NCBI GenBank assembly: GCA_036012905.1 | Contig: DASCQF010000104.1 | Span: 68,240 to 132,239, forward strand | Direction of reading: 5' to 3' | Origin: NP936 sp002726085 | GTDB taxonomy: Bacteria; Acidobacteriota; Vicinamibacteria; Vicinamibacterales; UBA8438 | Length of the DNA stretch: 64,000 nucleotides | Shown: piece after piece, positions 35,288-44,893 of the stretch | How positions within the stretch are numbered: position 1 is the first letter of the stretch | Layout of the letters: every line of letters starts with the position of its first letter | Notes under the pieces: model-generated | What the model was told of the DNA's origin: nothing | The model's database searches: none | Seen by the model: only the letters and a program-made list of their open reading frames with translations | Translations under genes and position numbers: made by a program

Positions 35288-36940
35288 CTACCGGCGTCGT
35301 GCCAACCGATCGCCGGCCCGGTTGGTTTGCACCAGCACCGCGTCGTCTGAGACCCGTCGGATGACGTGGAGACTGGCGCCATTCAGTTGCATCGCCCGCA
35401 TGCCGCGATCGTTGGTGATGACGGTTGACCCTCCGGGCGCCTGGCCGCTCCACTCGGGGACCTGCTGCCCCAGGTAGTACTCGAGGCCGTAGCGCCAGGC
35501 GCGGTGCAACCCGTAGGCGTGGACCGGCCCGCCACCGGCCAGCTCCCTGGCATCATGGGCCACCGTGCGAGTGCTGATCAGCGGGTCGAGCCGAGGCAGG
35601 AGCGATGCGTTCAGCTGCCAGAGCGTGAGTGCCACCCCCAGCGCCGACACCGCGACAGTCGTCTGGAGCTGTCCACGGTTGCCGACGAAGCCAGCCACCA
35701 CGGCGGCGATGCCGAGCACGACGGCCAACGGTCGAACCGCTCCGGCCTCGACACCGGCGCTCCCGACTCCGGGCGCGACGAGGAAGATGAGGGTCATGAC
35801 GCCGAGCGCCGCCGCCGTGCCGAGACCGAGGGCTCGAGCCCGTGCCGGGCTGCGTCCGAGCGTCACCGCCAGCGCGTGCGCCAGCAGCATCGCGGCCGCC
35901 GGGACAGCAGGCAGCACGTAGCCCGGTAGCTTCGATTGGGACAGGCTGAAGAAGGCCACGGGGACGATAACCCAGCTGGCGAAGAAGATCGACGGTGACC
36001 CCGACCATGGCCGGCGAGTCAACGTGACGGCCGCCTCTCTGACGGTCGCGACGATGGCCGCCGTCCAGGGGGCGAGGCCCAGCAGCAGCACAGGTCCGAA
36101 GTACCAGAACGGTTGCTGGTGTTGGAAGACCGGTGTCAGGAATCGCTCGACGTTGTGGGACACCAAGAAGACCTGGAAGAATTCCGGGTTTCGCATCAAA
36201 CACAGCACGTACCACGGGAGAGCGACCACAGCAAAACTGGCGAGTGCCCAGGGTCCGGCAAGGCATCGCGCGCGTGCGCCCCGGCTCGTCAGCAGCGCGC
36301 CGAGCACCACACCGCCGCCGCCGAGCACCACGGCGGCCGGACCTTTGGCAAGCACGCCCAGACCGAGCGCCACGCCGAAGGCAGCCTGATAGAGCCATAC
36401 GGCACGAACCTGTTTCGAGAGCACCAGCGGCGCGGCCGCAGCCAGCGCCAGCGCCAGTGTCGACGAGAACAGCATGTCCGGTGTGGCGGCACGCGCGAAC
36501 GTGAGAACCGCAATGCTCGACGGAAAGATCAGCGCGAACAGGACCGCGGTGGTCTGGCCATAGAATCGCCAGGCGACCCAACCGAGCGCGAGCATCGTCA
36601 TCAGGGCGCTCAGCACAGACGGGAGTCGGGCCGCAAGCTCACCGTCGCTGAAGAGCCGAAACCCGACGGCAGCCACCCAGTAGTAGAGGATCGGTTTTTC
36701 GAGCCAGGGCTCTCCATGGAGGCGTGGCGTGACCCAGTCGCCGCCGGCCGCCATGTCTCGGGCGATGCTGGCGTATCGAGGCTCGTCGGGGCCGACCAGG
36801 CCGAACGCGGTCAGACCGTTGAACAAGCAGACATAGACCACCAACAGCACAAGCGCGAGTCGGTACCTCGCTGCGCGTTGACCTGGGAGCCACGGTGTCT
36901 CCCCTCCCCGATCCGCCACTCGATTGTCCTGTGCGACCAT
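35288..36940 (-). CDS. ArnT/PMT-family glycosyltransferase (GT39-like) membrane protein
   Basis: A 550-residue polytopic protein. Key parts: LVGPDEPRYASIARDMAAGGDWVTPRLHGEPWLEKPILYYW near the N-terminus (acidic residues in the first loop are the usual catalytic site of the family), then about 11-12 membrane segments, for example LGLGVLAKGPAAVVLGGGGVVLG and SQSKLPGYVLPAVPAAAMLLAHALAV. Transfers a sugar from a lipid-phosphate donor in the periplasm. Start ATG 36940 has GGAGG 15 bases upstream; the longer frame to 37069 lacks one. Confidence 0.82.
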   Translation of the reverse strand: MVAQDNRVADRGGETPWLPGQRAARYRLALVLLVVYVCLFNGLTAFGLVGPDEPRYASIARDMAAGGDWVTPRLHGEPWLEKPILYYWVAAVGFRLFSDGELAARLPSVLSALMTMLALGWVAWRFYGQTTAVLFALIFPSSIAVLTFARAATPDMLFSSTLALALAAAAPLVLSKQVRAVWLYQAAFGVALGLGVLAKGPAAVVLGGGGVVLGALLTSRGARARCLAGPWALASFAVVALPWYVLCLMRNPEFFQVFLVSHNVERFLTPVFQHQQPFWYFGPVLLLGLAPWTAAIVATVREAAVTLTRRPWSGSPSIFFASWVIVPVAFFSLSQSKLPGYVLPAVPAAAMLLAHALAVTLGRSPARARALGLGTAAALGVMTLIFLVAPGVGSAGVEAGAVRPLAVVLGIAAVVAGFVGNRGQLQTTVAVSALGVALTLWQLNASLLPRLDPLISTRTVAHDARELAGGGPVHAYGLHRAWRYGLEYYLGQQVPEWSGQAPGGSTVITNDRGMRAMQLNGASLHVIRRVSDDAVLVQTNRAGDRLARRR

Positions 36941-37347
36941 GTTCAGATTCAGACCTCCGGAGTATGTATCGGACGTCTGTTCGTCGGACGGCAGGGAGCC
37001 CGGCTGACCTGCGAACCGCGCATGTAGAAATTGTACGCTCAATACCAGCCAGATGCGCGCGTCCGACACCGCGACGGAGATGGTCGATACGCGGCCACGG
37101 AGGAGGAAATTGATGTAGAATCGGCCACCGAACGGCGACGTTTCGCCAGTCGGATGCGGGGTAATTGGCCACGTTGACTAGGCGGTTCCAGTCCGCGTAT
37201 GAGACCCGCGAAGCTGCGCAAGAAATCACACAAATGATCGGAGACAAATCGGTGGGTACGTGATATCGTCGGTTATTCGGCATACCGGGCCGACCAGTGA
37301 AATGCGGCCTTTGAGGACTTCGGAAGAGCTAGGGAGGTGATCGTCCC

Positions 37348-37992
37348 ATGAGTCAGGAGATCATCGAGTTGACAGAGGAGACGACCCAGCAGGGCGTGTC
37401 CCGAAGGAATTTCATCAAGGGCGCCATTACCGCGAGCGCGGCGGTGTCCTCGTCCAGCTACTTGTTCCGCTCGAATGGCGGCGCGCTGCTGGCGCAATCG
37501 CCGGCGGCCGGGGCGGTTGAGCGGCTCATCACGCTCAACATCAACGGCCGGAGTCGGCGCATCGAGGTGCCTCCCATGGAGACCCTTGGCACGACGCTGC
37601 GCTACAAGCTTGGGCTGACGGGCACCAAGATTGGGTGCGACCGCGCCGAATGCGGCGCCTGCACGGTGCTGATCGATGGCGTGGCGCAGTACTCCTGCTC
37701 TGTGCTGACGCATTCGGTGCGGGGCCGCGAGCTGACCACGATCGAGGGGCTCGAGGCAGAGGACGGCACGCTGCATCCGATGCAGCAGGCGGTCCTCGAA
37801 GAGCAGGGCTTCCAGTGTGCGTTCTGCATGTCCGGGTTCATCATGAACACGGTCGCGTTGCTCAACGAGAACTCCAGTCCGACTCGGAAAGATGCGGCCG
37901 AGTGGCTCTCGGGCAACCTGTGTCGGTGCGCCGACTACGACAAGATACTGACGTCCGTGATGCGGGCGGCGGAAATCACGCGGGGGGCCTGA
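37348..37992 (+). CDS. Tat-exported 2Fe-2S subunit of a molybdenum hydroxylase
   Basis: A 214-residue protein with a Tat signal (SRRNFIKGAITASAAVS). A plant-type ferredoxin domain is shown by GCDRAECGACTVLIDG and the last Cys of YSC. The [2Fe-2S]-binding domain has CAFCMSGF and NLCRCADY. The two clusters match the small subunit of xanthine dehydrogenase/CO dehydrogenase family enzymes. Two following genes encode the molybdenum and FAD subunits, which lack signals; they may be carried out with this subunit (hitchhiker export), as in periplasmic aldehyde oxidoreductases. Confidence 0.9.
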   Translation: MSQEIIELTEETTQQGVSRRNFIKGAITASAAVSSSSYLFRSNGGALLAQSPAAGAVERLITLNINGRSRRIEVPPMETLGTTLRYKLGLTGTKIGCDRAECGACTVLIDGVAQYSCSVLTHSVRGRELTTIEGLEAEDGTLHPMQQAVLEEQGFQCAFCMSGFIMNTVALLNENSSPTRKDAAEWLSGNLCRCADYDKILTSVMRAAEITRGA

Positions 37993-37993
37993 C

Positions 37994-40462
37994 GTGGCTG
38001 ATTACAAACTGCTCGGACAAAACTACACCCTGCCTGACCTGCACGCGAAGGTCACCGGGCGATCCAAGTACGCGGAAGACCATCGCGCCGAGGGCATGGT
38101 TTTCGTCAAGCTGCTGGTCAGCCCGATGCCCCACGCGCGGGTGCGGTCGATCGATACCAGCGCGGCCGAAGCGCTGCCGGGCGTCGAAGGCATCCTGACT
38201 GCCGACGAGCTGCCGGAAACGACAGCCCCGAATGAGTCTGCCCTGACCAACGAGCCGCATTACGAGGGCGAGCCGATTCTCGCCGTGGCGGCGGTCGATG
38301 AAGAGACTGCGTCCCGGGCGATCGAGCTGATCGAGATCGACCTCGAGCCGCTGCCGTTCGTGCTCGACCCGCTCGACACTCTTCGTCCGGGCGGGCCCAA
38401 CGCGCGGAGCCCGGTGACCACCGAGGAGGGGACAGAGATCGCCGTCAACACGATGCGCGGCCGCGAGCTGGGCGAAATCAAGTGGACCGAGGCCGACATG
38501 GCCGGGTTGGCGCCGGGGGAGATCCCGATGGAGGCCGAGGCCGGTTCCGAGTGGGAGTATGGTGACCTCGCGGCGGGATTTGCGGAAGCGGACGTGATCG
38601 TCGAAGAGCATTCCTACTTCCAGTCGCTGTCGCACCAGCCGCTCGAGACTCGGAGCACCATGGCCTACTGGGAGGGCGGGAAGGTCCACGTCTTTCCGTC
38701 GCTTCAGAGCACGGCCGCCAGTGCCGGGAGTTTTGCCCGCCTCGCGGGAGTCGAGCCGTCCGATGTCGTGCTCATCAACGAGTACACTGGGGGCGGTTTC
38801 GGCAGCAAGATCGTCGGTTACGCCCAGGCGCAGATTCCCATTCTGCTGTCGAAGAAGATCGGCAAGCCGGTGATGATGCGCGTCACGCGGCGCGACGAGA
38901 CCTCGTTCGGTCGTGCGCGTCCGGGGACACAGGCGCGGATCAAGCTTGGGATGCGGAATGATGGCCGGATCACCGCCGTGGACATCCACGCCATCGGCGA
39001 TGGTGGCCCGTACGGACGGTCCGGCGAACACATGAACGTCGGAGTCTATTGCTCGCTCTGCTACCAGGCGCTGGCGATGCGGATGCGCGGGACCGGCGTC
39101 TATACGAACACGCCGCCGCGCGGCCCGCAGCGTGGGCCGGGTGGCGTGCAGTCGATGACGATGCTGCAGCCGATTATCCAGAAGGCGGCCAAGCAGCTCG
39201 GGCTCGACCAGGTCGAGGTGCACAAGATCAACGCACCGGAGGGCCGGGCGCTGTACGGCCCGCCAGGGCGGACCGGCGAGCGGAGCAACGTGACCAGCGC
39301 GTTCGTCAAGGAGGCAATCGATGCTGGCGCCGAGGCGTTCAACTGGACCGAGCGCAAGCAGCGCAGCGGCCAGCGCAACGGCTCGAAGGTGACCGGCATC
39401 GGCATGGCCGTGAGCTCCTACTCGGCCGGCGCGACCAGCGTCGACGGGCTGTTCGTCATCAGACCTGACGGGCGCATGTATATCAAGTCCGGTGTAGGCA
39501 ACCTCGGCACCGGGTCGGTGTTCGACATGATGCGGGCGGCGGCCGAAGGCATGGACATGCCCTGGGAGAAGTGCGAAGTTGCCTGGGGAGACACCAGCCG
39601 GAACTTGCCCTGGAGCTGTTCGCAGGGTGGCAGTTCGACCACCTTCGCGCACACGCGTGCCAACTGGGCCGCCGTGGCCGACGCAACCCAGAAGCTGAAG
39701 GAAATCGCAGCGCAAGACCTTGGTGGGTCGCCCGACAGCTACGAGGTGGGCGGCGAACGTGTCTATCGTCGAGGCAATCGCTCGCAGGGGCTGAGCTTCG
39801 CCAGGGCGGCGCAGCGGGCGATCGAGCTTGGTGGCAAGTTCGATGGCCACGAGCTGCCCGAGGACATCAACGGCATGACCGTCGCGTCAGCCACCGCGCT
39901 GGCCGGGCAGGGGCTGATGGGTGTCGCGAAGGACAACTACGACGTGAATGGTCAGCGGAGGTCGTTCGCCGTCGGGTTCGCGGAAGTCGAGGTCGACATC
40001 GAGACCGGCGAGATCAAGGTCATCGACTATGTGGCCGGGACGGATGCCGGCACCATCATGCACCCCAGGACCTACGGGGCGCAGGTGCTTGGCGGTGGGG
40101 TTCAGGGCTTCTCCGTCGCGCTGAGCCAGAAGTGGGTCTACGACCGACGCTGGGGGCTACTGGTGGCGAAGCGGTTCTACAACAACCGGCCGCCGGGCAT
40201 CCTCGACGTGCCGCACGAGCGGCCGATGCAGTGGGTGAACGCCGATCAGCCAGACCCGGACAACCCGCTCGGCGCGAAGGGGATCGGCGAGGCGGCACAG
40301 GGCGCCGGGTCTGGATCAGTCGTCAATGCTATCGCAGATGCGATGCAGTCGCTCGGTGAGAACACTGGCGACTTCTACCGTTCACCGGTTACACGCGACA
40401 TGATTCTCACGCAGCTCGAGCAGGCCCCAACCGGCCACGATCGGCTGACCGCTCACGTCTAA
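37994..40462 (+). CDS. Molybdopterin-binding large subunit of a xanthine dehydrogenase-family enzyme
   Basis: An 822-residue protein starting at GTG one base after the small-subunit stop. Domains of the aldehyde oxidase/xanthine dehydrogenase large chain are present: KVTGRSKYAEDH at the N-terminus, the TGGGFGSKIVGYAQAQIP region and the C-terminal GAKGIGEAAQGAG with the predicted catalytic Glu at 766. NTPPRGPQRGPGG shows an R-rich active-site loop. No signal peptide of its own. The substrate may be an aldehyde, N-heterocycle or aromatic acid; nothing in the sequence decides. Confidence 0.88.
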   Translation: MADYKLLGQNYTLPDLHAKVTGRSKYAEDHRAEGMVFVKLLVSPMPHARVRSIDTSAAEALPGVEGILTADELPETTAPNESALTNEPHYEGEPILAVAAVDEETASRAIELIEIDLEPLPFVLDPLDTLRPGGPNARSPVTTEEGTEIAVNTMRGRELGEIKWTEADMAGLAPGEIPMEAEAGSEWEYGDLAAGFAEADVIVEEHSYFQSLSHQPLETRSTMAYWEGGKVHVFPSLQSTAASAGSFARLAGVEPSDVVLINEYTGGGFGSKIVGYAQAQIPILLSKKIGKPVMMRVTRRDETSFGRARPGTQARIKLGMRNDGRITAVDIHAIGDGGPYGRSGEHMNVGVYCSLCYQALAMRMRGTGVYTNTPPRGPQRGPGGVQSMTMLQPIIQKAAKQLGLDQVEVHKINAPEGRALYGPPGRTGERSNVTSAFVKEAIDAGAEAFNWTERKQRSGQRNGSKVTGIGMAVSSYSAGATSVDGLFVIRPDGRMYIKSGVGNLGTGSVFDMMRAAAEGMDMPWEKCEVAWGDTSRNLPWSCSQGGSSTTFAHTRANWAAVADATQKLKEIAAQDLGGSPDSYEVGGERVYRRGNRSQGLSFARAAQRAIELGGKFDGHELPEDINGMTVASATALAGQGLMGVAKDNYDVNGQRRSFAVGFAEVEVDIETGEIKVIDYVAGTDAGTIMHPRTYGAQVLGGGVQGFSVALSQKWVYDRRWGLLVAKRFYNNRPPGILDVPHERPMQWVNADQPDPDNPLGAKGIGEAAQGAGSGSVVNAIADAMQSLGENTGDFYRSPVTRDMILTQLEQAPTGHDRLTAHV

Positions 40463-40488
40463 GGAACTGACGAAGGAGAGGCATAACC

Positions 40489-41496
40489 ATGGCCGTAATT
40501 CGCGACGTAATACCTCAACTCGAGCTGTTCCAGCCAACCAGTGCGGACGATGCCCTGGCGTTGCTGGCGGCGCACCAGTCCGATGCGTGGGTGTATGCCG
40601 GTGGGCTCGATACGCTCGACTGGTTCAAAGACCGGGTGAAGCGGCCGCGTGTGGTCGTCGACCTCGGGGGCGTAGAGTCGCTCAGAGAGATCCGGTCGAC
40701 AGCCGACGGGATCGAAATTGGTGCGATGGCTCGTTTGACCGACGTCATCAACAACCCGGACGTGCGGTCGCAGTTCCCGGCGCTGGCCTATGCGGCCAAG
40801 TCGGCGGCATCGCCGCAGATCCGGAACCAGGGCACGATCGGCGGCAACGTGTCGCAGGACACGCGCTGCTGGTATTACCGGGATGGCTGGACGTGCTACC
40901 GCGCGGGTGGCAACATCTGCTACGCGAGCCCGCCAACGGCGATGAACCGGGAGCATTGCATCCTCGGGGCGAGCCGCTGCGTGGCGGTCAACCCGTCTGA
41001 CACGGCGCCGATGTTCGTGGCGCTCGAGGCGGAGATGGTCGTCCGGCGTGGCAGCGCGGAGCGCGTTGTCGCGGCTGAGGACTACTTCGTCGGTCCGGAA
41101 ATCGACATCGAGCGGATGACGGTGCTGGAGCCGGGCGATCTGCTGACCTCGATTCGGGTCCCATCGAAGTGGGCCGGCGCGCGTGTCTACTTCGAGAAGG
41201 TTCGTGACCGTGACACGTGGGACTTCCCGCTGGTCAACGTGGTCGCCGCGATTCGCGAGAATGGCAGCACAATCGAAGACGCACGGGTCGTCGTGAACGG
41301 CGTGGCCCCGACACCGGTTCGGTTGACTGCCGTCGAGAACGCCATCCGCGGTCAGGCGCGCAACGAGCAGACCGCCGAGCAGGCTGGCAACATCGCCATC
41401 CAGGGCGTTTCGCCACTGACGCACAACGGGTTCAAGGTGAACCTGATGAAGAACCTGGTGAAGCGGTCGATTCGCGACGAACCGATGGGTGTGTAG
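40489..41496 (+). CDS. FAD-binding subunit of a molybdenum hydroxylase with extra Fe-S cysteines
   Basis: A 335-residue CO-dehydrogenase-medium-chain-like FAD protein. FAD motifs: YAGGLDTLDW near residue 38 and RNQGTIGGNVSQDTRC. A loop has Cys at 127, 136, 144 and 157 (CWYY, WTCYR, NICYA, EHCIL). Such an inserted Cys-rich loop carries a [4Fe-4S] cluster in the beta subunit of 4-hydroxybenzoyl-CoA reductase, so this chain may also hold a cluster. No signal peptide. It completes a small-large-FAD gene order. Confidence 0.85.
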   Translation: MAVIRDVIPQLELFQPTSADDALALLAAHQSDAWVYAGGLDTLDWFKDRVKRPRVVVDLGGVESLREIRSTADGIEIGAMARLTDVINNPDVRSQFPALAYAAKSAASPQIRNQGTIGGNVSQDTRCWYYRDGWTCYRAGGNICYASPPTAMNREHCILGASRCVAVNPSDTAPMFVALEAEMVVRRGSAERVVAAEDYFVGPEIDIERMTVLEPGDLLTSIRVPSKWAGARVYFEKVRDRDTWDFPLVNVVAAIRENGSTIEDARVVVNGVAPTPVRLTAVENAIRGQARNEQTAEQAGNIAIQGVSPLTHNGFKVNLMKNLVKRSIRDEPMGV

Positions 41497-41527
41497 GACG
41501 CACATCCTTGCACACGACGTAGAGACT

Positions 41528-41559
41528 GAAGGGCCGAGCCATCACAGGCTCGGCCCTTC
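41528..41559 (+). terminator. Strong intergenic hairpin, possible terminator
   Basis: A perfect 13-base-pair stem (GAAGGGCCGAGCC paired with GGCTCGGCCCTTC) closes a six-base loop. It follows the FAD-subunit gene. There is no T tract after it, so it may be an attenuator or mRNA stabiliser instead. Confidence 0.5.
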
Positions 41560-41617
41560 GTGCGTACCCGGGATGCGTCGACCCGTCAGCAGCGCACCGG
41601 CGTAGGAGGAATGACAC

Positions 41618-42145
41618 ATGGGTGAGCGCACTCCAGCAGTTGGCCGGACGAGATCACGCCGGCGGTTCATCAAACGAGTGATCGGCGGTGGCGTCGGCGC
41701 CTCCATGGCGGTCGCCGCCGGAGGGTCCTCGCTGTCGGCGCAGAATGGCGGACCGATCCGGGCGTTCGATCATGTCTCGTTGCCGATGCGCAACACCGAC
41801 GCCATGCTCCGTTTCTATCGGGACCTCGGCCTTCCGGTGAACGAGGGGCCACAGATCTGTTCGGTCCACCTCGGCGACCAGAAGATCAACCTGCACCGCC
41901 CAGCGTTCTGGCAGAGCGAGAGTTTCACGTTGCGGGCTCCGGCGGCCGAGCCGCCCTGCGGCGACTTCTGCGTCGTCTGGGACGGAACTGTGGAGGCGTT
42001 GCGGGACCTGCTGGATCGGGTCGGAGCCGAGATCATTGAGGGGCCCGTCGAGCGGGTCGGTGGTGGCGACGGCGGCGCGGCGCGCGGCACGAGCCACTAC
42101 ATCCGCGATCCAGACGGCAATCTGGTCGAGTTCATTATTTATTAG
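41618..42145 (+). CDS. Tat-exported VOC-family protein
   Basis: A 175-residue protein. Tat signal SRRRFIKRVIGGGVGASMAVAA, then one VOC domain: AFDHVSLPMRNTDAMLRFYRDLGLPV ... HYIRDPDGNLVEFIIY. Close to the metal-binding glyoxalase-type fold, with Cys-rich NPCGDF-like loop. The function is unknown. AGGAGG precedes ATG 41618. It is the third VOC gene in the window. Confidence 0.8.
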   Translation: MGERTPAVGRTRSRRRFIKRVIGGGVGASMAVAAGGSSLSAQNGGPIRAFDHVSLPMRNTDAMLRFYRDLGLPVNEGPQICSVHLGDQKINLHRPAFWQSESFTLRAPAAEPPCGDFCVVWDGTVEALRDLLDRVGAEIIEGPVERVGGGDGGAARGTSHYIRDPDGNLVEFIIY

Positions 42146-42681
42146 ACGGGGCTTTGCCCCGAACCCCCGCGGGCGCTACGCGGGGGCCCCGAAGCCCCAC
42201 TGCGCACCCGCGAGGCGCGCCGTGCGCGCCTTGTTCAGTTGAGGAGGGGGCTTCGCCCCGAACCCCCGCGGGCGCTACGCGGGGAGCCCAGCGGTCCGCC
42301 GCAGAACTCCGCGTCGCATCGAGAGTGGGGCTGGGCCCGCCTGGCAAGGCGCGACGAGGGAGCAGATTGGTCATCTGCGACCGAGGAGCAACGCCGTCCA
42401 GGCGGGGTTCAGCTCCACTCGAATGCAGCGGGGCTTCTGCCGCGGGCTGCCAGCCCCACGCCGCCACCGCGAGGCGCGCCGTGCGCGGCTTCCTTAATCG
42501 GGGCTGTGCCCCGAACCCCCCGCGGTGGCTTGTGGGGGCCCATCGCCCCACGCCGCCACCGCGGGGCGCGCCGTGCGCGGCTTCCTTAATCGGGGCTGTG
42601 CCCCGAACCCCCCGCGGTGGCTTGTGGGGGCCCATCGCCCCACGCCGCCACCGCGGGGCGCGCCGTGCGCGCCATGGCTGG
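42146..42681. repeat. Intergenic repeat array: 92-base tandem units and related degenerate units
   Basis: From about 42481 to 42670 a 92-base unit (starting GTGCGCGGCTTCC) occurs twice in full, with a partial third copy beginning at 42665; unit starts are 42481, 42573 and 42665. Each unit holds the palindromic words GGGGCTGTGCCCC, CCCGCGGTGG and GGCGCGCCGTGCGCG. Related but shorter copies (CCCCCGCGGGCGCTACGCGGGG) lie at 42150-42290. No ORF with coding character crosses it, and no spacers differ between units as in CRISPR. Confidence 0.85.
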
Positions 42682-43770
42682 TCACCGGCGCGGCGCCGGG
42701 GTGCGTTGTGCCGCTTGCGCGATCTTCTCGCCGATCAGAGCGACCTTGCTGTCGCGGAGCCGTTTTTCGTTCAGCCAGTACGGGCTGGTGATCTCCTTGA
42801 AGGCATAGATGGCGGCCTGGATGCCCTCGGCCCAGGCCACGGCAATCAGCTTGATGTCGCCGTGCACGTCGCCGACGGCAAAGATGCTCCGTCGGCTCGT
42901 TTCGTAATAAGGGTCGATCGCGATGCTGCCGTCCTGATTGAGCCGAACGCCGAGCCGCTGAAACGTGTCCTTGGCGGAGAGAAAGCCGATCTGGACGATC
43001 GCGAGGTCGCACTTGATCGTGGTGCCGCTCGAGAGCGTCACCATGATCGCATCGTCGGTGAACGCAGCCGCGACCACCTCGGTCGAGGTGTGGATCGAGC
43101 CGCCCGCAGCCTCGACGTGCGCTCGCGTATCCGCCTTGCCGATCGGTATGTCCTCGCGCACCACCATCTCCACCTGGCCGTGCCTGGCGAGCACCATCAT
43201 GGCCGCGTCAAGCGCCGAGTCGCCGCCACCAACCACCATGACCCGGCTGCCCTCGTAGTCGCCGATTTTCGGATTCTTGTAGTGGATCTTCTTCGATTCG
43301 AGCTGGTCGAGCACCGCGAGCTTGCGGGGGAAGTGGAGCAGCCCGCAGGCGATGATCACCTTCCGGCAGAGATACGCGCCGGTGTTCGTGCGCACCCGCT
43401 TCAGCGGATCCTCCTTCTCGACCTGGTCAGTGTCCTCGACCGTAACGAGCTCTTCGTTGAAGCGGAACTGCACGAGGGCGTTCTCGGCCTGACGGAACAC
43501 GCGGGCCGAGAGCTCCTCGCCGGTGATGCCGTCAGGGAATCCCGGTACGTCGACGATCCGCTTGTCGGCGTAGAGAAACTGCGGTTGTCCGCCCGGCCGA
43601 TCTTTGGCTTCGACGACCAAGGTCGTCAGACCGCGGTGCGCGGTGGTCAGGCCGGCCGCCAGGCCCGCCGGACCGGCGCCAATGATCACCACGTCCCAGT
43701 AGGCGAGTCGGCTGAAATCGATGTCCGCGTTGAGCTCAGTGACGTTGAAGTCAGTCACGAGGTCATGCAA
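42682..43770 (-). CDS. Thioredoxin reductase-like FAD/NAD(P) oxidoreductase (ferredoxin-NADP reductase type)
   Basis: A 362-residue two-dinucleotide-domain flavoprotein: VVIIGAGPAGLAAGL at the N-terminus, MVVGGGDSALDAAMM mid-protein and FAVGDVHGDIKLIAVAWAEGIQAA at the end. No redox CxxC is present, so it is not a classic thioredoxin reductase; the pattern resembles the YumC/YpdA-type reductases. It borders the repeat array and overlaps no other gene. Confidence 0.82.
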   Translation of the reverse strand: MHDLVTDFNVTELNADIDFSRLAYWDVVIIGAGPAGLAAGLTTAHRGLTTLVVEAKDRPGGQPQFLYADKRIVDVPGFPDGITGEELSARVFRQAENALVQFRFNEELVTVEDTDQVEKEDPLKRVRTNTGAYLCRKVIIACGLLHFPRKLAVLDQLESKKIHYKNPKIGDYEGSRVMVVGGGDSALDAAMMVLARHGQVEMVVREDIPIGKADTRAHVEAAGGSIHTSTEVVAAAFTDDAIMVTLSSGTTIKCDLAIVQIGFLSAKDTFQRLGVRLNQDGSIAIDPYYETSRRSIFAVGDVHGDIKLIAVAWAEGIQAAIYAFKEITSPYWLNEKRLRDSKVALIGEKIAQAAQRTPAPRR

Positions 43771-43808
43771 CCCGCAGACTGTCGTGTTCCACGCTCATGG
43801 CACTTTGC

Positions 43809-44693
43809 TCATTGGCCGCCAAGTTCCGCGTAGACGGCTGTCAGGAATCGTTGCGGGTCGCCCCATTTGCCGCTGAACTCTCGGGTCGGGTCGGCGGAGA
43901 CGACCTGATCGTAGCTCCGGCCCTGCTCGACGAGCTCTCGCACACGGTCGCTGACGGTGATCACCATGTCGCGAAACTCGATGACGTCATCGCGCGTCGA
44001 CACCACGCCATGGCCTGGCACGATTTTCGTGTTTGCTCCCGCCATGCCGGCCACGATGCCCAGCGCTTCAATCGTGCCCGCCAGCGTGCCTCCGTTGTTG
44101 CGGTCGATCACCGGAAACGCCACGGTTCGGAACATGTCTCCCGTGTGGATGACGTCCGAGTCCTTGAAATGGATGATACTGTCGCCGTCGGTGTGCGCGG
44201 GCGGCACCGGAACGATGTGCACCTCCTCGCCGTTCAGGTGAATCGTGACGTCCTCGCTGTAGGTCAGCACCGGCAGCGCGGCTTCCGGCTGCGTTGCGGC
44301 CAGTCGGAGCCGGACCCGATCCTGCGCCAGGATCGGCACACCCCGGTTGCCGAAATTCTCGTTCCCCCCGGTGTGGTCGGGATGCACATGCGTGTTGATG
44401 AGCCACTTGATCTCGGCAGTGGAGAGGCCCCGAATCGTCTCGACAATGCGGTCGGTCAGTGGCGCGTACTGGTCGTCGATCATGATGACACCGTCGTCGC
44501 CGACCGAGAGACCGATGTTACCGCCACGCCCCTCCAGATAATGGACGGTGCCGGCGACATGATGCGTAGAGAGCCCGACCGCCGCCCAGTCCACGTTGCC
44601 GCGCTGGGCACCGACGGCGTTAGCGACTACAAGGATCGCCACGGCCGCAAAGGCGAGTGACACGACGTAGCGAAGGAGTGACCTGGTCTTCAT
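43809..44693 (-). CDS. Secreted metallo-beta-lactamase-fold hydrolase
   Basis: A 294-residue protein with a signal peptide (YVVSLAFAAVAILVVANAVGAQ). The metal motif INTHVHPDHTGGN and HTDGDSIIHF, TGDMF and PGHG follow the MBL layout. Closest in feel to periplasmic MBL proteins of unknown substrate rather than to known beta-lactamases. ATG 44693 gives the signal; a longer frame upstream is shadow. Confidence 0.82.
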   Translation of the reverse strand: MKTRSLLRYVVSLAFAAVAILVVANAVGAQRGNVDWAAVGLSTHHVAGTVHYLEGRGGNIGLSVGDDGVIMIDDQYAPLTDRIVETIRGLSTAEIKWLINTHVHPDHTGGNENFGNRGVPILAQDRVRLRLAATQPEAALPVLTYSEDVTIHLNGEEVHIVPVPPAHTDGDSIIHFKDSDVIHTGDMFRTVAFPVIDRNNGGTLAGTIEALGIVAGMAGANTKIVPGHGVVSTRDDVIEFRDMVITVSDRVRELVEQGRSYDQVVSADPTREFSGKWGDPQRFLTAVYAELGGQ

Positions 44694-44704
44694 GACCTTC
44701 CCTT

Positions 44705-44730
44705 CATGGTGCATGGTGCACGGTGCATGG
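44705..44730. repeat. Heptamer tandem repeat upstream of the MBL gene
   Basis: About three and a half units of ATGGTGC/ACGGTGC. Short and intergenic; too small to assign a role. Confidence 0.55.
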
Positions 44731-44893
44731 TCCGAGGTGGCGAATCGATACTGCCTATCATAACGGAACATCGGCGCCAATGCCCCCAGGCCGGACACCG
44801 GGGAAGACACCGCCCGAAAGCGCGAGAAAGTTCCGGAACTAGTGTAGGATCGGCGCTTAGCCCTGGAAGTGAGCTGACCCTACGAGAAGCCGG

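Noticed and set aside
37976..39850. A 624-codon minus-strand frame antisense to the molybdenum subunit.
   Set aside because: No ribosome site, no motif, and the plus strand is clearly the gene.
41528..41559. The 13-base-pair hairpin as a strong Rho-independent terminator.
   Set aside because: There is no T tract after the stem, so it is only listed as a possible terminator.
42146..42681. The repeat block was tested as a CRISPR array.
   Set aside because: The 92-base units are contiguous and alike; there are no distinct spacers, no repeat-spacer alternation and no cas genes.
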